Shown here: positions 33,534-44,437 of the stretch, piece after piece
Numbering within the stretch: position 1 is the stretch's first letter
Layout of the letters: each line of letters opens with the position of its first letter
NCBI GenBank assembly: GCA_019925095.2
Contig: CM034411.1
Location: forward strand, 12,152,001 to 12,216,000
Direction: 5' to 3'
DNA from: Dendrolimus kikuchii
Lineage: Eukaryota > Arthropoda > Insecta > Lepidoptera > Lasiocampidae
Length of the DNA stretch: 64,000 nucleotides
Notes under the pieces: generated by a model
Told to the model about the DNA's origin: nothing
Databases searched by the model: none
Seen by the model: the letters and a program-made list of their open reading frames with translations, nothing else
Position numbers and translations under genes: made by a program

Positions 33534-34084
33534 ACTAATGCTAATAAAGAACACGCAAGAAAGCAGCCAGAGAAACGTAAGAAATACGAAATAAATAAAA
33601 ATGATTAGGAAAAAAAAATATATATCAAACTGTCGTGTGCGCTGAGTCTTAATAAACACGAAGCTATATATAAGCTATAAAAGTTGCACGGCAAGCTAAC
33701 CACACCGAGTGAAACGAATATAATATTCAATATTATTATATCGATCCGATATCACGTTTAGTGCAAGTATTCGAGAATAGGTGTGCTGAATAAAGTACAG
33801 AATACGTACTCGAGGTTATATTAACCTACCTACGTACCAAAAAATAGTTATCGTGTAGCAATTTGCGTAATTATCTGAGGAATGTGGAATGGGTATTCAA
33901 ATATATAAGGGCAGAAGTAATATGTTTATAAGAAAACAAAAAAGAAAAAACAAGGGCAGAAAACGGGTAAATGGGCAGATTGATAATGATTGTTTATTTA
34001 ACTTTTTAGGTATGTGAAAATTTACAATTTGGTTTGAATTAACCATAAAATGGCAAAATACGGTTGTTGCAGACTGTATAAATA

Positions 34085-34092
34085 GGTCGCCA
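34085..34092 (-). promoter_or_regulatory. BEL primer binding site
   Basis: TGGCGACC on the minus strand, directly after the LTR. TGGCGACC-type primer sites are usual in insect BEL/Pao elements. Confidence 0.6.
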
Positions 34093-34467
34093 GTTGGAAT
34101 ATTCGGTTCGAAAGACCATATGATCTGGCCGATTGCCAGATTTCAAGGGTGCAAGGGTAAGAGGGAATGGAGATAAATGGACTCACCCGTAATAATATGA
34201 GCTGAGTAACCGGAGCGTCTGCGATACAGGAGCAGCAGTGCGTGTTCTCTTGTTATATATCTCCCGCTTCACAACTAGATTCACTTGCCACTTATCACCA
34301 AGCTCTTGGAACCCGATTAGTATTGCAATTGGGTGGATATCTCAAATGCGCGCGCGATGCGTGAATGTCTTTACGACGGGTCGATTCAGACTGATCGTTG
34401 AGACGCGGAAGTGCGGGGTAAATTACTTTTTCGGGGAATCATCGTTCGTTACGCGGTGGCGTGAACA
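34093..34467 (-). repeat. BEL 5' LTR
   Basis: Starts TGTTCACGCC at 34467 and runs to just before TGGCGACC, about 375 bp. The first 111 bp are duplicated at 27672-27782. The exact inner end is uncertain by a few bases. Confidence 0.65.
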
Positions 34468-34913
34468 GAAATAATAAGAAAATGTCATGAAAAGGGTCAT
34501 TTTGGAATTTTGAAAACTGAGGAATTAATTAATAGAGATTACTACATAGATAATTGTAAAGAAAAATTTGAAATTCAACGATTAGAACTTATAGAAAGGC
34601 GAGGCAAAATATTCAGAAAATTCAGGAAGAAAATAGGAAAGTTTATAATAAAAAGAGAACACAAGCTATACAGTACGAAATTGGAGATTTAGTTGCGATT
34701 AAGAGAACACAATTTGTACAAGGATATAAGTTAAACCCGAAATATTTAGGACCATATAAAATTATAGAGAAGAAGAAAAATGACAGATACGTTGTAAGGA
34801 AAATTAGCAATGGTGAAGGACCTATGAATACCACCAGTTCAGCAGATTTGATGAAACCCTGGTCGAATGGCGATGAAGATGAAGTATCACATTCATCTGG
34901 GTCAGATGAATAA
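34468..34913 (+). pseudogene. gypsy-1 integrase remnants
   Basis: Frame one opens with EIIRKCHEKGHFGILKTEEL and INRDYY, the start of the integrase zinc-binding domain. Soon after, another frame reads RKARQNIQKIQEENRKVYNK, then NPKYLGPYKIIEKKKND and SADLMKPW, the C-terminal part, ending at TAA 34913. The catalytic core of roughly 200 residues between them is deleted, with a frame change at about 34560-34580. Confidence 0.8.
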
Positions 34914-34926
34914 TGCAGGATAGCCG

Positions 34927-35107
34927 TGTGGGATTCGAAGACGCATTCCGACTCGGTAGCCAGGCCACACATTATGTTTTTTAAATTTATAAACCTGATA
35001 TTGTAACTGTCAGTGTCAAAATATAGTGAGAAGAGGTAGTCTATGAATAAACGATGTAAGACTGTTCTAAGGAAGTTTGTTTTGCTTTTCTTCAAACAAA
35101 ACCCACA
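34927..35107 (+). repeat. gypsy-1 3' LTR (181 bp)
   Basis: Starts TGTGGG and ends CCCACA, perfect 6-bp inverted ends. The last 163 bp match 24649-24811. A frame that crosses the left copy happens to be open into pseudogene D; here the same frame runs into unrelated sequence. Confidence 0.85.
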
Positions 35108-35154
35108 TATTTTCTACGGAGAAGGGAATTAAAGCACTAAATAATCACAAAAAA

Positions 35155-35460
35155 AATAAAAATAATAGTTTAAAAAAATACTAAAAAATACGCTATTATA
35201 GAAAATCCAAATAAATTTGAATTAAAAATAGTGTAAGAAAAAAATATTTTATGAACAGATATGAGTAGAAGGATTATTATATATCCTGGATATAGGATAA
35301 TATCCTGAAAAGCACCCCACGCTTTTTTTACAATAAAATCATTTTTTCTTACACTATTTTTAATTCAAATTTATTAAAATTTATTTTCAATTTTTTTGTT
35401 GGATTTTCCATAAAAGCGTATTTCTTTTTGTTTTTTTTTTAACTATTTTTTTTAAGAAAT
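35155..35460. mobile_element. fold-back element with long inverted arms
   Basis: The left arm near 35175-35255 (TACGCTATTATAGAAAATCC, AATAAATTTGAATTAAAAAT, AGTGTAAGAAAAAA) is matched in reverse complement by the right arm near 35343-35440, which has an extra 25 bp or so. The centre is about 90 bp including TATATCCTGGATATAGGATA. It is a non-autonomous hairpin element. Confidence 0.7.
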
Positions 35461-35514
35461 TTAAATAAGAGTTGTTACAGTTACCACGTGCTAACGGTGA
35501 AGAATAACATCGTA

Positions 35515-35650
35515 ATTAAATCTGCACAACGAGATAACCGATGTGTCAAACTGGCCCAACCGGCTTAAACAAGCGTGGTAGGTATACTGGTCCGTTCCCC
35601 TACAAACGGGAGGCCCGAGCCTAGCAGTGGGACGGTTACAGGCTGTTATT
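35515..35650 (+). repeat. SINE body fragment
   Basis: GTGTCAAACTGGCCCAACCGG, CAAGCGTGGTAGGTATACTGG and CCTAGCAGTGGGACG match the body of the 17.2-17.5 kb SINE. The tRNA-like head is absent. It ends in a TTATTATTATT tail. Confidence 0.6.
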
Positions 35651-35772
35651 ATTATTATTTATTAAATTAGCTTAGTATTATTTTTTTAGTTGACGCTGGA
35701 CATGTATTACTTTTTAGCTGTAACAATTTTTTTTATTTTTGTGTTTTATATTCCCGCAAATGGTTTTTGAAA

Positions 35773-36526
35773 CGTGTAAATGCGTGGAAGAGGTCGCTAG
35801 AGAACGGCGGTCTGAAACTAAATGTGGCGAAGACCGAGTACTTGGCCTGCAACACTACAGATCCCACATCCGTGCGAATAGGGGAAGATACGGTCGAGCG
35901 CACGGATCAGTTTAAATACTTGGGATCTGTACTCAGTGCGTCCCGGGATATCGACTACGACGTCAAGGCCCGTATCACAGCAGCTTGGGCCAAGTGGCGC
36001 GAGATGACAGGTGACCCCAAAATGCCGGTTAAATTAAAAGGACAGGTCTATAAATCCATCATTTAGACCTGTCCTTTTGTATGGCAGTGAAGCGTGGCCT
36101 GTACTTGAGCGACACAAGCAAGAACTGCGTGTCACGGAGATGAATATGCTGCGATGGATGTGTGGAGTGACGCGGAAAGACCGGGTCAGGAACTCCCGCA
36201 ACCGCGGCAGTCTTCATGTCCGTGACATACCAGACAAACTGCAAGAGTGTCGCTTACGCTGGTACGGCCACGTTTTACGGAGACCGGCTAATTATGTAGG
36301 GAACAAATGTCTAGCCATGCCGCCACCGCCAGGTCCCGGTCGAAGGGGAAGGCCCAAGAAATGTTGACTTGACGTTGTGAAGGATAACATGCGTACCAAT
36401 GGTCTCAAAACGGGGGATGCAGAAGACCGCGCGAAGTGGAGTAGAAAAAGTAGGAAAGCGGAGCCTGGGCGTCGAAGTGAACGCTCCGAACGCAACCGGG
36501 ATTTAACGCTCGGATGATGATGATGA
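35773..36526 (+). pseudogene. RTE-like non-LTR element, 5'-truncated
   Basis: Frames give LKLNVAKTEYLACN, DQFKYLGSVLS, then a frameshift at about 36063 and LLYGSEAWPVLERHKQELRV, MLRWMCGVTRKDRVRN, LRWYGHVLRRPANYVG and PGRRGRPKKC. This is the region after the RT catalytic core in RTE-like ORF2. It ends CGCAACCGGGATTTAACGCT with a GATGATGAT tail. A duplication of about 22 bp with two mismatches flanks it (35751-35772 and 36527-36548). It lacks the RT core and is dead. Confidence 0.8.
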
Positions 36527-36548
36527 TTCCCGGAAATGGTTTTTCAAA

Positions 36549-37229
36549 AGCGACATTAAAAAAAACTAACGGTGATATTGTTGTCATAACAATTCAGCAT
36601 GTTTTATTCATCAGTTCTATATGTAAATCAAAGATAAGCATTATGAATTTGAGCTCGTTTTCATAGCATGAGCTGGAAACTGCCTAATATAGTCAATTAA
36701 TATTTGACAGTTAATTCCTAAAGACGGTGTCTTCCTTTATTCGGCAAATCTGTGCTTTACATTAATACAAGAAAAGAAACCGTTGCTCGTATGTTGGCAA
36801 CACCAACGTTGAATTAGAGAATATTTCGTATTGTTTTTTGTTTTCTGTTTGTTCTTTTCGTAGTGTTTGCGATTGACGCAACTCTTTCGTTTCCATCAGA
36901 TATCATTACACCATAACATAATATTTATAAATCACACACGTCAATCGTCTTGCATACGTCTATCAGCAAATATCTAATATTTTTCTATAAAATGTAAAAT
37001 ACAAATGAAAGCTGTGAAATCACTAAAATAAAGAAATACAATTCAAAACCAAGTTTTATTAAATAAAATATCAAATCACGTAGTTCGGCAACACGGACGT
37101 GGTTTCATTTTCTCAGTTTTTCATTTATTGAAGCCGTGAAATCAACACGATTAACCGAGCAATCCACAGTCCACTGCCTCAGGGAATCTTATCCATACTG
37201 TTTCTTACAACATATTAAAATATCATAAT
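36549..37229. other. no gene seen; 3' side of gene A1
   Basis: AT-rich. It probably contains the A1 3' UTR nearest 37229. Nothing else recognised. Confidence 0.45.
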
Positions 37230-38504
37230 TCAGTCACTATCACTGCAGGAAGGTAATTCAGAATCTAAATCATTCGTATCGCTCTCTTCAGAAACTTGGT
37301 AACATTTAGCTCTCACTTCATCCATGATGCTATCAATTTTTATATCTCTCTCAAGCATTTTTATTTCATGACCAGATATATCAGCTAATTTAAGAATGTT
37401 ACACACGTCAAATCGTACCATAGCCATGAATGCTTCATCGTAAGCTTTCAGATTTTTTCCATCGGGTTCTGGTGAGACAATAAGATTACGAGTTACTGTC
37501 TCATCAGACCCTGATGGAACACAAACTTTACCAGACGAATTTATGTGATCTTGAAAAGCTTTTGCAAAAAAATATCCTGGACATAGTTCCTTAATGCAAT
37601 TAGGTATCCTTAGAACAATATGTCCTTGTGCCTCTAATATAATGTCGGCTTTAAATAAGTCCTCGTCAATATCTACGTATTTCTGAGTTAATTCATATAG
37701 ATGGTATTTATTCGCTTCTGGATCATAAGGAATGTTATGCATATCTAGCCACTTCATCAAATCAACTTTTAATGCTCTTAAATTAGGTACTTCGCACACT
37801 CTTTCATTGTGATATTTAGATTTATCATAAACAAATACAGTGGGTGTATTAAAATCTTTTGCCAGATCAGTGACATAACCCTGAAATGAAGTTTCGTCAA
37901 ATTTTTCAACCTTTCTCCAAGTGTAGACACTATTATTAATTATAGTGTAAATCCAGCAGCTTTGTTTAACACTTGGAAATAGCTCATTTAAACGCGTGCT
38001 CTGTTCTATATCGTAACAATTTCCAAGAAAATCGTAAGCTATTTCACATATATTAACTATATTCCTGTGTTCTTTTCTGTAAGAAATTATTTTATTTAAG
38101 TATTCATACCTTTCGAATGTAACCAACGGTCTTTCGAATACGACAAGGCGTTTCTTATTTACGCTAAGCCATACAAAACCCATCTCGATGATAATATTTC
38201 GAAATTGGCCGATATCAATATGTTTTGGAATTTTTCCATATAACTTCATGAACAGTTCCTTCGTCGAAGGCATTTTGTTATCTAAATAAAACGATGTTAA
38301 GGTTTCAAAAATCACAGAACGTCGAATAGTCTGGTTAGAAGAGTTAATAGTTACATCATCAGAATTCCATATTTCTTCCAGAAATTGCGGATGAAGTCCA
38401 GTGTATTGATGCGCTCGTTCAATGAATGTACTATTATCATTTACCAGATGGTATTTTATTTTTCTTATAATTTTCTCCATTATTCGCGTCTTCTCAGATT
38501 TCAT
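37230..38504 (-). CDS. gene A1: DDE_3 transposase-derived protein, triad lost
   Basis: Product 424 aa from ATG 38504 (MKSEKTRIMEKIIR), chosen because A2 starts the same way (MKSKTTRIM) and the upstream codons are not shared. Residues 1-50 look like a helix-turn-helix end (HQYTGLHPQFLEEIW). Then SFYLDNKMPSTKELF (71-85), IEMGFVW (106-112), NKIISYRKEHRNIV (137-150), NICEIAYDF where the first catalytic Asp should be (C153), VFVYDKSKYHNE with the middle Asp kept (D227), MKWLDMHNIPYD, and GHIVLRIPNCIKELCPGYFF where transposases have an NPIE motif; the Glu is Tyr (Y311). An acidic, Ser and Asp-rich tail ends the protein. A is the subfamily closest to active DDE_3 transposases in motif spacing. No terminal inverted repeats seen. 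Function unknown, likely non-catalytic. Confidence 0.85.
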   Translation of the reverse strand: MKSEKTRIMEKIIRKIKYHLVNDNSTFIERAHQYTGLHPQFLEEIWNSDDVTINSSNQTIRRSVIFETLTSFYLDNKMPSTKELFMKLYGKIPKHIDIGQFRNIIIEMGFVWLSVNKKRLVVFERPLVTFERYEYLNKIISYRKEHRNIVNICEIAYDFLGNCYDIEQSTRLNELFPSVKQSCWIYTIINNSVYTWRKVEKFDETSFQGYVTDLAKDFNTPTVFVYDKSKYHNERVCEVPNLRALKVDLMKWLDMHNIPYDPEANKYHLYELTQKYVDIDEDLFKADIILEAQGHIVLRIPNCIKELCPGYFFAKAFQDHINSSGKVCVPSGSDETVTRNLIVSPEPDGKNLKAYDEAFMAMVRFDVCNILKLADISGHEIKMLERDIKIDSIMDEVRAKCYQVSEESDTNDLDSELPSCSDSD

Positions 38505-38519
38505 TTTTGCACGAAAATC

Positions 38520-38720
38520 ACAATGATCACTATATAACTGTACTGAATGGTTAGTCAACAAGATGTCTGCCTTGAGAAAGAGTACAATCAACTGCGTTAT
38601 AAGTCGTCACAGACACGCGACAGCTGAGCCACGAATGGACGAATGGCACGTCACGACACGATGCGGCGCGCCGTTACCCCGCGCACCCTTCCCCCGCACA
38701 CTCTGCATTCCGGTCTCCAA
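38520..38720 (-). promoter_or_regulatory. putative promoter of gene A1
   Basis: Reading on the minus strand, a CpG-rich block (about 38640-38710) precedes CCATTCAGTACAG; the initiator-like TCAGT is at 38542-38546, about 40 nt before the ATG. Gene A2 has TCAGT in the equivalent place. Confidence 0.45.
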
Positions 38721-38839
38721 GGTCACAAGTACCCAGCTCGGCGTCGGACATTTTATAGTTGTAAAAATGTTCGAAGCTATGCGACCATTTTTGTTACTAA
38801 AACTTATAAACAGATAAGTACACATATAAACATTTAGCA

Positions 38840-39667
38840 AGTGTTATGAAAGCAAGAAAGTTTTTGCTTGACGACGTATAGACTCACCGTACTTACAAAA
38901 TTCTTGAAAGTAAAAAATTAAAATAAAATCGGACAAGTGGCAGTATGCGAACAATTAAGGGGTTTCAAAGATATAACAAACATTCACTGTTTTCGTCATT
39001 TAGCTACGGAATCACAAAACAGTATTTAATCAAAAATATCCTATATCACAAAAATAATTAACGGTTATTCTTTATTATGTATATACTATGCACAAAAGTG
39101 TTACTTATATATAATACTATAAAATATTGGTAGTGAAGAAAGGCGAGCTTAACCCTAAGTCCAGCAAACCTATGCGTCTAGCGAGAGAAAAGCAAGAGGC
39201 AGGCTTGAATATATTAAAACATTTTAAAAATAAAAACAATAACACATAAATAATTATATAGCATACGTAAATTATTTTAGAATATATGGTACTGTTCAAA
39301 TTGTTGTTTTCAAATTTGTAAAGTATATTTGATTTGATATTTTTTAGAATTTTCACCCCATAGTTTAAAAGTCAAAGTTTACAATTTTCACAACCTTAGG
39401 AATTAGTATCTAGCAACCTAGTGACTCCTATAAAAAATCACGGAAGTCTGTTTCTTATAGGATGATATGGGAGAAATTATGTAAAAAGAGAAATAAACAT
39501 AGTGACTCTAAGTACATGATTATTATTAAGTTATAACAGAATTATATATATTTTTATAATTATAATTTAATATTTATTTCGTAGGAAAATTCACGATACC
39601 GTCCTATTTGAAATAGACTGCAATGAACATTATTTTGATTTGTTAGCCTAATTATGTTGTTAACAAA
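38840..39667. other. non-coding
   Basis: Near 38.97-39.02 kb the text ATTCACTGTTTTCGTCATTT resembles 61.95-61.98 kb, so an unnamed repeat is shared. No gene seen. Confidence 0.4.
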
Positions 39668-39875
39668 AGTCTTTCTAGCCATTCGGCCTCCGCCAGGTCC
39701 CGATCGAAGGGGAAGGCCCAAAAAAAGGCTGGCTTAATGTTGTGAAAGACGACGTGCATAGGTCTCAAAACAAAGGATACTGAAGACCACGCGAAACGGT
39801 GAAGGTAAAGTAGGAAATCTGACCCTGCGCGTCGAAGCGAACGCTCCGAACGCAACCGGGGCTTAACGCTAGGAT
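39668..39875 (+). pseudogene. RTE-like 3' fragment
   Basis: TCTAGCCATTCGGCCTCCGCC, GGTCCCGATCGAAGGGGAAGG, then GCAACCGGGGCTTAACGCTAG: the same 3' end as 36.3-36.5 kb with shifts and stops. Confidence 0.65.
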
Positions 39876-40557
39876 TATTTTGATTGTTTTGGTTAGTTAA
39901 TTGACTGTGACACATAAAGGCAGACGGACAGACATAACGAAAATACAAGGGTTCAATTTTTGCCAAAACAGCCGTTGACCCCAAAAAATGATTGTGATGT
40001 ACACAGACAGACGGACATGGCGGATGTACAAGCTTGTCACTTTAGCCAACAACGCCATAGAACTCTGAAAATAAGTTAAACAAACTTAGTGAGATATCGC
40101 TCACAGTCATTGATTTTGAATGGCGATTCGGGCTAAGTCATCCAAAAAAGCGGGTCAATATTACGGGGACATTTCATCCCCCAACCCATTTGGCCCCTGA
40201 TTTCGTCAAGTCACCCGTTAATGGACTCCGGGGAGAGGTCTCTGACAATTTTAAAAGGGCCCAACGGAACTGCCGAATAAGTTTTGATGGCATTTTTTGG
40301 GAGACGATGGAGGTACGTTGTTTGACTAAGTTTTACGGAATGTATTGGAAATTCGCAACATGGACACAAGCGTCAGTGACATTTGCCTGCCTTCGATTCG
40401 TGCACCCGGCAATTACTAGTCGACAACACGAACAACCCGACATTAAATACATTCCTTGTAACACAATAGGTAATACCAATGAACACAAGTTTCAAATCAT
40501 TACCAATCAGTAGCTCATTATAATTTCAAACCTCATCGCTTGCAACTCCGAAATGTA
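39876..40557. other. no recognised gene
   Basis: A plus frame at 40190-40513 (107 codons) has no recognised motif. It may be partly 3' UTR of B1 read backwards. Confidence 0.4.
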
Positions 40558-41876
40558 TCATACTCTTAACGTATTAAAAATCCTTCGTAGATTGTTAATA
40601 GAAACATTTTCTTTTATTTGCTTCATTACAACACGCAAATTCCTAGCTGCGGTTTGTATGTTATCTACAATCCCTGTCACCGTGAGATCTTCTGAAAGAC
40701 ACCGCTTCTCTTGCACAGCAATAAATTCGTCATACTCTTTCCAAGTCTCCAAAGATGTATTTTCTATAGTATTTATATATTGTTCTGTAACTGTCGAAGC
40801 ATCACATCCATTAAGCTTTAATTTTTCATACATAAGCGTTAATATACCATGGAAGCAGCATGTATTGGATACATTTGGTTTCCATAACAGTGTGTGGCCA
40901 TGCTTTTTTAAAGTTGGCTCTAGATAGTATACATCTTTAGTCAAATGTATGTGTTTCAAAATTAAACTATATAGTTCTGCTCTATGAGCGTCGTCGTTGT
41001 ATAAGACGCCAATTCTTTTCAACCATTTTTGCATAGACTCTTTCCTTGAGTATGGTTTAGGTGTTTTTATTTTAATGATACGCAAGTCGTAATCGAGAAT
41101 TACAACGCTGTTGGTCGGCAGAAACGGTATAAATTCTTTCTGAATTAGTTTTAGAGCTCTGTTTCGACTCAAAATGTTAGTATAACATGGCTTGACCTCT
41201 TTTAATGGAGGGACGGTAATTAATAACTTTTCTAATCTAACTATATGTATAATATTTCTGCCACTCTCTCTGTATTGTCCAAGTTTCTCGAAGTAAAATA
41301 TTCTATCCTTAACCATGTTTGGGTCCTCAGAAATAAAGTTCCTATAACTGTATGAAAAGCGTTCCGTAACAAATCCTTTAGAGGCCAAATCCCTTATCAG
41401 CCTTTTGAAATTATATTGGCGTCTTCTAGCATTTGGTATATTGAAAAGACTTCTCGCATCATATGTAATTGCGTTTGTAGGCAGCAAAGTTTTATATTTT
41501 TCCATGTAATAACGTAACATCAACTGCTGTAAGACACCATAACCCGTAGTTGAATCTGGCTTATCCACATTGATAGAATCAGGAACACTATTTTTTGTGG
41601 TCTTATTAATAGTAAAGAATGGTTTTGAGTTACCGCCATGACTTGCTCCGGTAAATCTTCTTATTTTATTAACTGTGACTAAAGGCACCAAGTCTAACTT
41701 TTTCACTGACGGTATCACAAATTGCATAGCATTGTCAAATTTCGTATTGATAATGTCTTCAGGCTGTTTGTAGATTTTGAGAGCATAATCCTTATATTCT
41801 GCAGGCTTATTTCTACGTTTTTCTATTATCGAATTCTCGCTTGCAAAAGCCAGTAGTTGTTGACTCTTTCCAGAAA
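40558..41876 (-). CDS. gene B1: DDE_3 transposase-derived protein, triad lost
   Basis: A main exon of 439 codons plus two bases. An ATG lies 16 nt upstream (41892), but the sequence there, TGTTTACTTCCAG, reads as a splice acceptor. Aligning with B2 puts the exon start exactly after that CAG in the same phase, so an unseen upstream exon probably gives the real start. Blocks: KKLDLVPLVTVNKIRRFTG, LMLRYYMEKYKTLLPTNAIT, DRIFYFEKLGQYRESGRNII, HIVRLEKLL (first Asp replaced by Val), NSVVILDYDLRII (middle Asp kept), KWLKRIGVLYND, KHGHTLLWKP, then ILTLMYEKLKLNG without the final Glu, and ENTSLETWKEYDEFIAVQEK. It is about as divergent from B2 and B3 as expected for an older duplicate. Function unknown. 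Confidence 0.85.
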
Positions 41877-43879
41877 CTGGAAGTAAACACATTTTTAATC
41901 AATTAAGATGCTATACATGATAAGGAAAATAAAAATTATAGGCCTAAGCATATGTGAACAAAAGCGTCAATTTTTTTTAACTTGCGTGCTTAAACTTCTG
42001 TAATGTACACGTGGTTTGCGTCCCTGTGGTTAATAGTAATGTATCCAATAGAAACTATCCCACATTTATCCTTACTAATTTAATGATTGAATATCGACTA
42101 CTTGTAACGCACTGCGGTGCGATCGGTATCCTATTCTAAGATCGGCTTACTTAAGCCGGCTTCATTTTGAGGGTCTGAGAGTCATTGTATTAATGGTCTA
42201 AGCCTTAAACTGACAAAATTCTATCATTATTAATAGATATATTTCGTTTATATAATCTATAATTCTTGCTAAAAAAATAAAATAGTTAACTATGTCAAAA
42301 TATATCTATGTTGGCTTTAACTAGCTAAGCCCGCTCCCTTGTTCGCAGAGAGGATTTTGGGACCTCATATTCATATTGTCTTCTAAACTCTGTAAGATAT
42401 TGAACATAAATAGAAATTTATGTTAAAGCTCCTCTTTTAATTTAAATTTTTCATTGGAATCCGTCGGGCCGTTTCGGAGTCTATTCGAAACAATCTTTAA
42501 GACAAGCAGTAGTGTGAAATTTGCTAAAGAAAAAGTTTATACGAACAAGGAATGTTGAAAGCAAACATTTTTATTTATTATAAAATGTGTATAAACTTTC
42601 AAAATTAAAATAATAAAATATAATATGCATTCACTTTTGTCGGCATGTAACAATATAAATAAACTACTATATATACAGTCAGAGACAGTATATAATTTAC
42701 AGAGTTGTCTTTGAAGACACTCTTTACAAAACCCCAAATAGCACAAATTAGTAACGTCTTCCTAAGTTGCCATATTCGTAAATATCGCACTTTTACCGCC
42801 ATTTTATTGAAAGCGAAATTTAGACCTAAGTATATATTTTCTAGCAAAAGGTATTTATAACCATTATGCTGTTTTACGACATTCAGTTTTTAATTTAGTA
42901 GGGTCTAATCTAACTAAAACTGTAAGTCTCAAAACAAAATAATACTTCAAAATACTTTTTGTAGCAAAAATATACTTAGGTACAAATATCGCTAACGATT
43001 GAGGCTCGATATATCAATAATTATATTAAGTGGAGGACATTGCGAGCATTTCATTAAAGCGGGGAACAATGTAAGGTTATCTTATAATTTATATGTTAAA
43101 AATACATTAACTAAATTAATAAAATAAACTGTTCATTGTTTACACCCCTACTGCTACTGTCAAACACATGAAACATAAAAGAAAGGCGATGATTATAGAG
43201 TTATTTTTATATAATTTCTAACAAAAAAAACTTCAATAGGTATATTTTTTCTTTAAATAATAAATTATATTCAGTTTTGACCTATTACTACTAACAGGGC
43301 ATAAGCATAAGTATTGCATTCATTCGTTATCTTATCGCATCCAAAAAATAAAAAACTGATAACATGTGTTTCGACAGATTCATGTATAACAAAAATATAT
43401 CTGTCAACCTTAAAGATTTTAAAGTTAACAAATACGATTAATACTTACGATTTTCGTCCGTCATTTGTCCTGTTGTCCGCTACAATTGCATCTACAATAC
43501 AATATAATAATGACATATGCTACTAATTTAATAAACAATTTTAATAGAGCAACCTCAACTCCATGACGCAACTCGCGATAAAATGAACGCCGATACGAAA
43601 TATGGAATACAATGTAGCAGCACAGTGTTTTTTTAAGTACTAAAATAGAACTCGGCTACACTCTGAATACGAATTAGTAGTTATCGGACCACACACATTG
43701 AAGGATTTCGCAGAGGTACAATATGTTCACTGTTCTGTAAACATTCAATCGAAAATATCCCACATCTTTCTTCAGCCGATATTCTTTAAACTACGGATGC
43801 AAAGATTATCACATTCCGATTACGTTGTTGATTATCGTAATATTATATCGGCTGGGCTTTGAGAATATATTTAATACCT
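41877..43879. other. upstream of B1; no other gene seen
   Basis: This stretch should contain the small first exon and promoter of B1, which I could not locate. AT-rich otherwise, without recognised repeats. Confidence 0.35.
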
Positions 43880-44196
43880 AATATTTTCTTAAGTTTTCGC
43901 GACTTGTATACATAGTAAAACTACGTTTTAACGGTTTGAAGCGCGGTAATTTTATTTGATTTTGGTTTTTCCGACGTTTCGGCCACTTTTCAGTAGCCGT
44001 GATCACGGAAGATAAAGATGTCAAGTGTCAACGAGTATTGTTAAAGTTTTATTTAGCCTACCGCCAATTTGTTAATTTTAATTTTGTGTATGGTTATTAT
44101 TTACTCTATGGGAGCCTAATCTAATTTACTACCGCTTCGCAACATGTTATGGCTTGAAGAGAAGAAGCGGCGTAAGAAACTCTTCAGCAAACATGC
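43880..44196 (-). repeat. Penelope-type terminal repeat
   Basis: Contains AAAACTACGTTTTAACGG, AAGCGCGGTAATTTTATTTG, TTCCGACGTTTCGGCCAC, CCGTGATCACGG and ACTCTATGGGAGCC, all also found at 12.65-12.8 kb or 53.27-53.55 kb. It lies on the 3' side of a Penelope-like coding remnant on the minus strand. Confidence 0.6.
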
Positions 44197-44208
44197 CTAG
44201 CTCTAATA

Positions 44209-44378
44209 CATACATACATACATAACTTCACGCCAGTTCCCTTGCGGGGTAGGCACGAACAACAGAGTGCCATTTAGGCTTATTCTTACACACCTCACTT
44301 GCCTCTTTGACATTCATAACTCTTGTCATGCAAGCTCGTCTGTTCTTAAGGCTCCTGACATCACCTTCTGCTAGTACA
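44209..44378 (-). mobile_element. (TATG)n-tailed non-LTR 3' end, with target duplication
   Basis: Reverse copy of the last 170 bp of the element at 6828-7166. An exact 12-bp duplication CTAGCTCTAATA flanks it at 44197-44208 and 44379-44390. It interrupts the Penelope-like region. Confidence 0.9.
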
Positions 44379-44437
44379 CTAGCTCTAATAATTTTATATA
44401 ATATTAAAATAGGTGAAAGGAAAAATAAAAGTAATCA

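Larger units (their letters stand above)
27672..34467 (-). mobile_element. BEL/Pao element nested in gypsy-1
   Basis: Minus-strand element with 5' LTR at 34093-34467, gag, pol, and a 3' LTR cut to 111 bp. It lies between the RNase H and integrase parts of gypsy-1. No target duplication is visible because the distal end of the 3' LTR and adjoining gypsy sequence are missing. Confidence 0.85.

Noticed and set aside
33393..33659. Phe and Lys-rich minus and plus frames over the A/T run
   Set aside because: They come from the homopolymer in the BEL leader.
38505..38591. Extension of gene A1 upstream to 38591
   Set aside because: The extra codons begin at a non-ATG codon and are not shared with A2; the conserved start is the ATG at 38504.
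40190..40513. 107-codon plus frame downstream of B1
   Set aside because: No motif and it lies opposite the likely B1 3' UTR.
41890..41892. ATG at 41892 as the start of B1
   Set aside because: B2 and B3 align only from the base after the TTTACTTCCAG acceptor; this ATG lies within the presumed intron.
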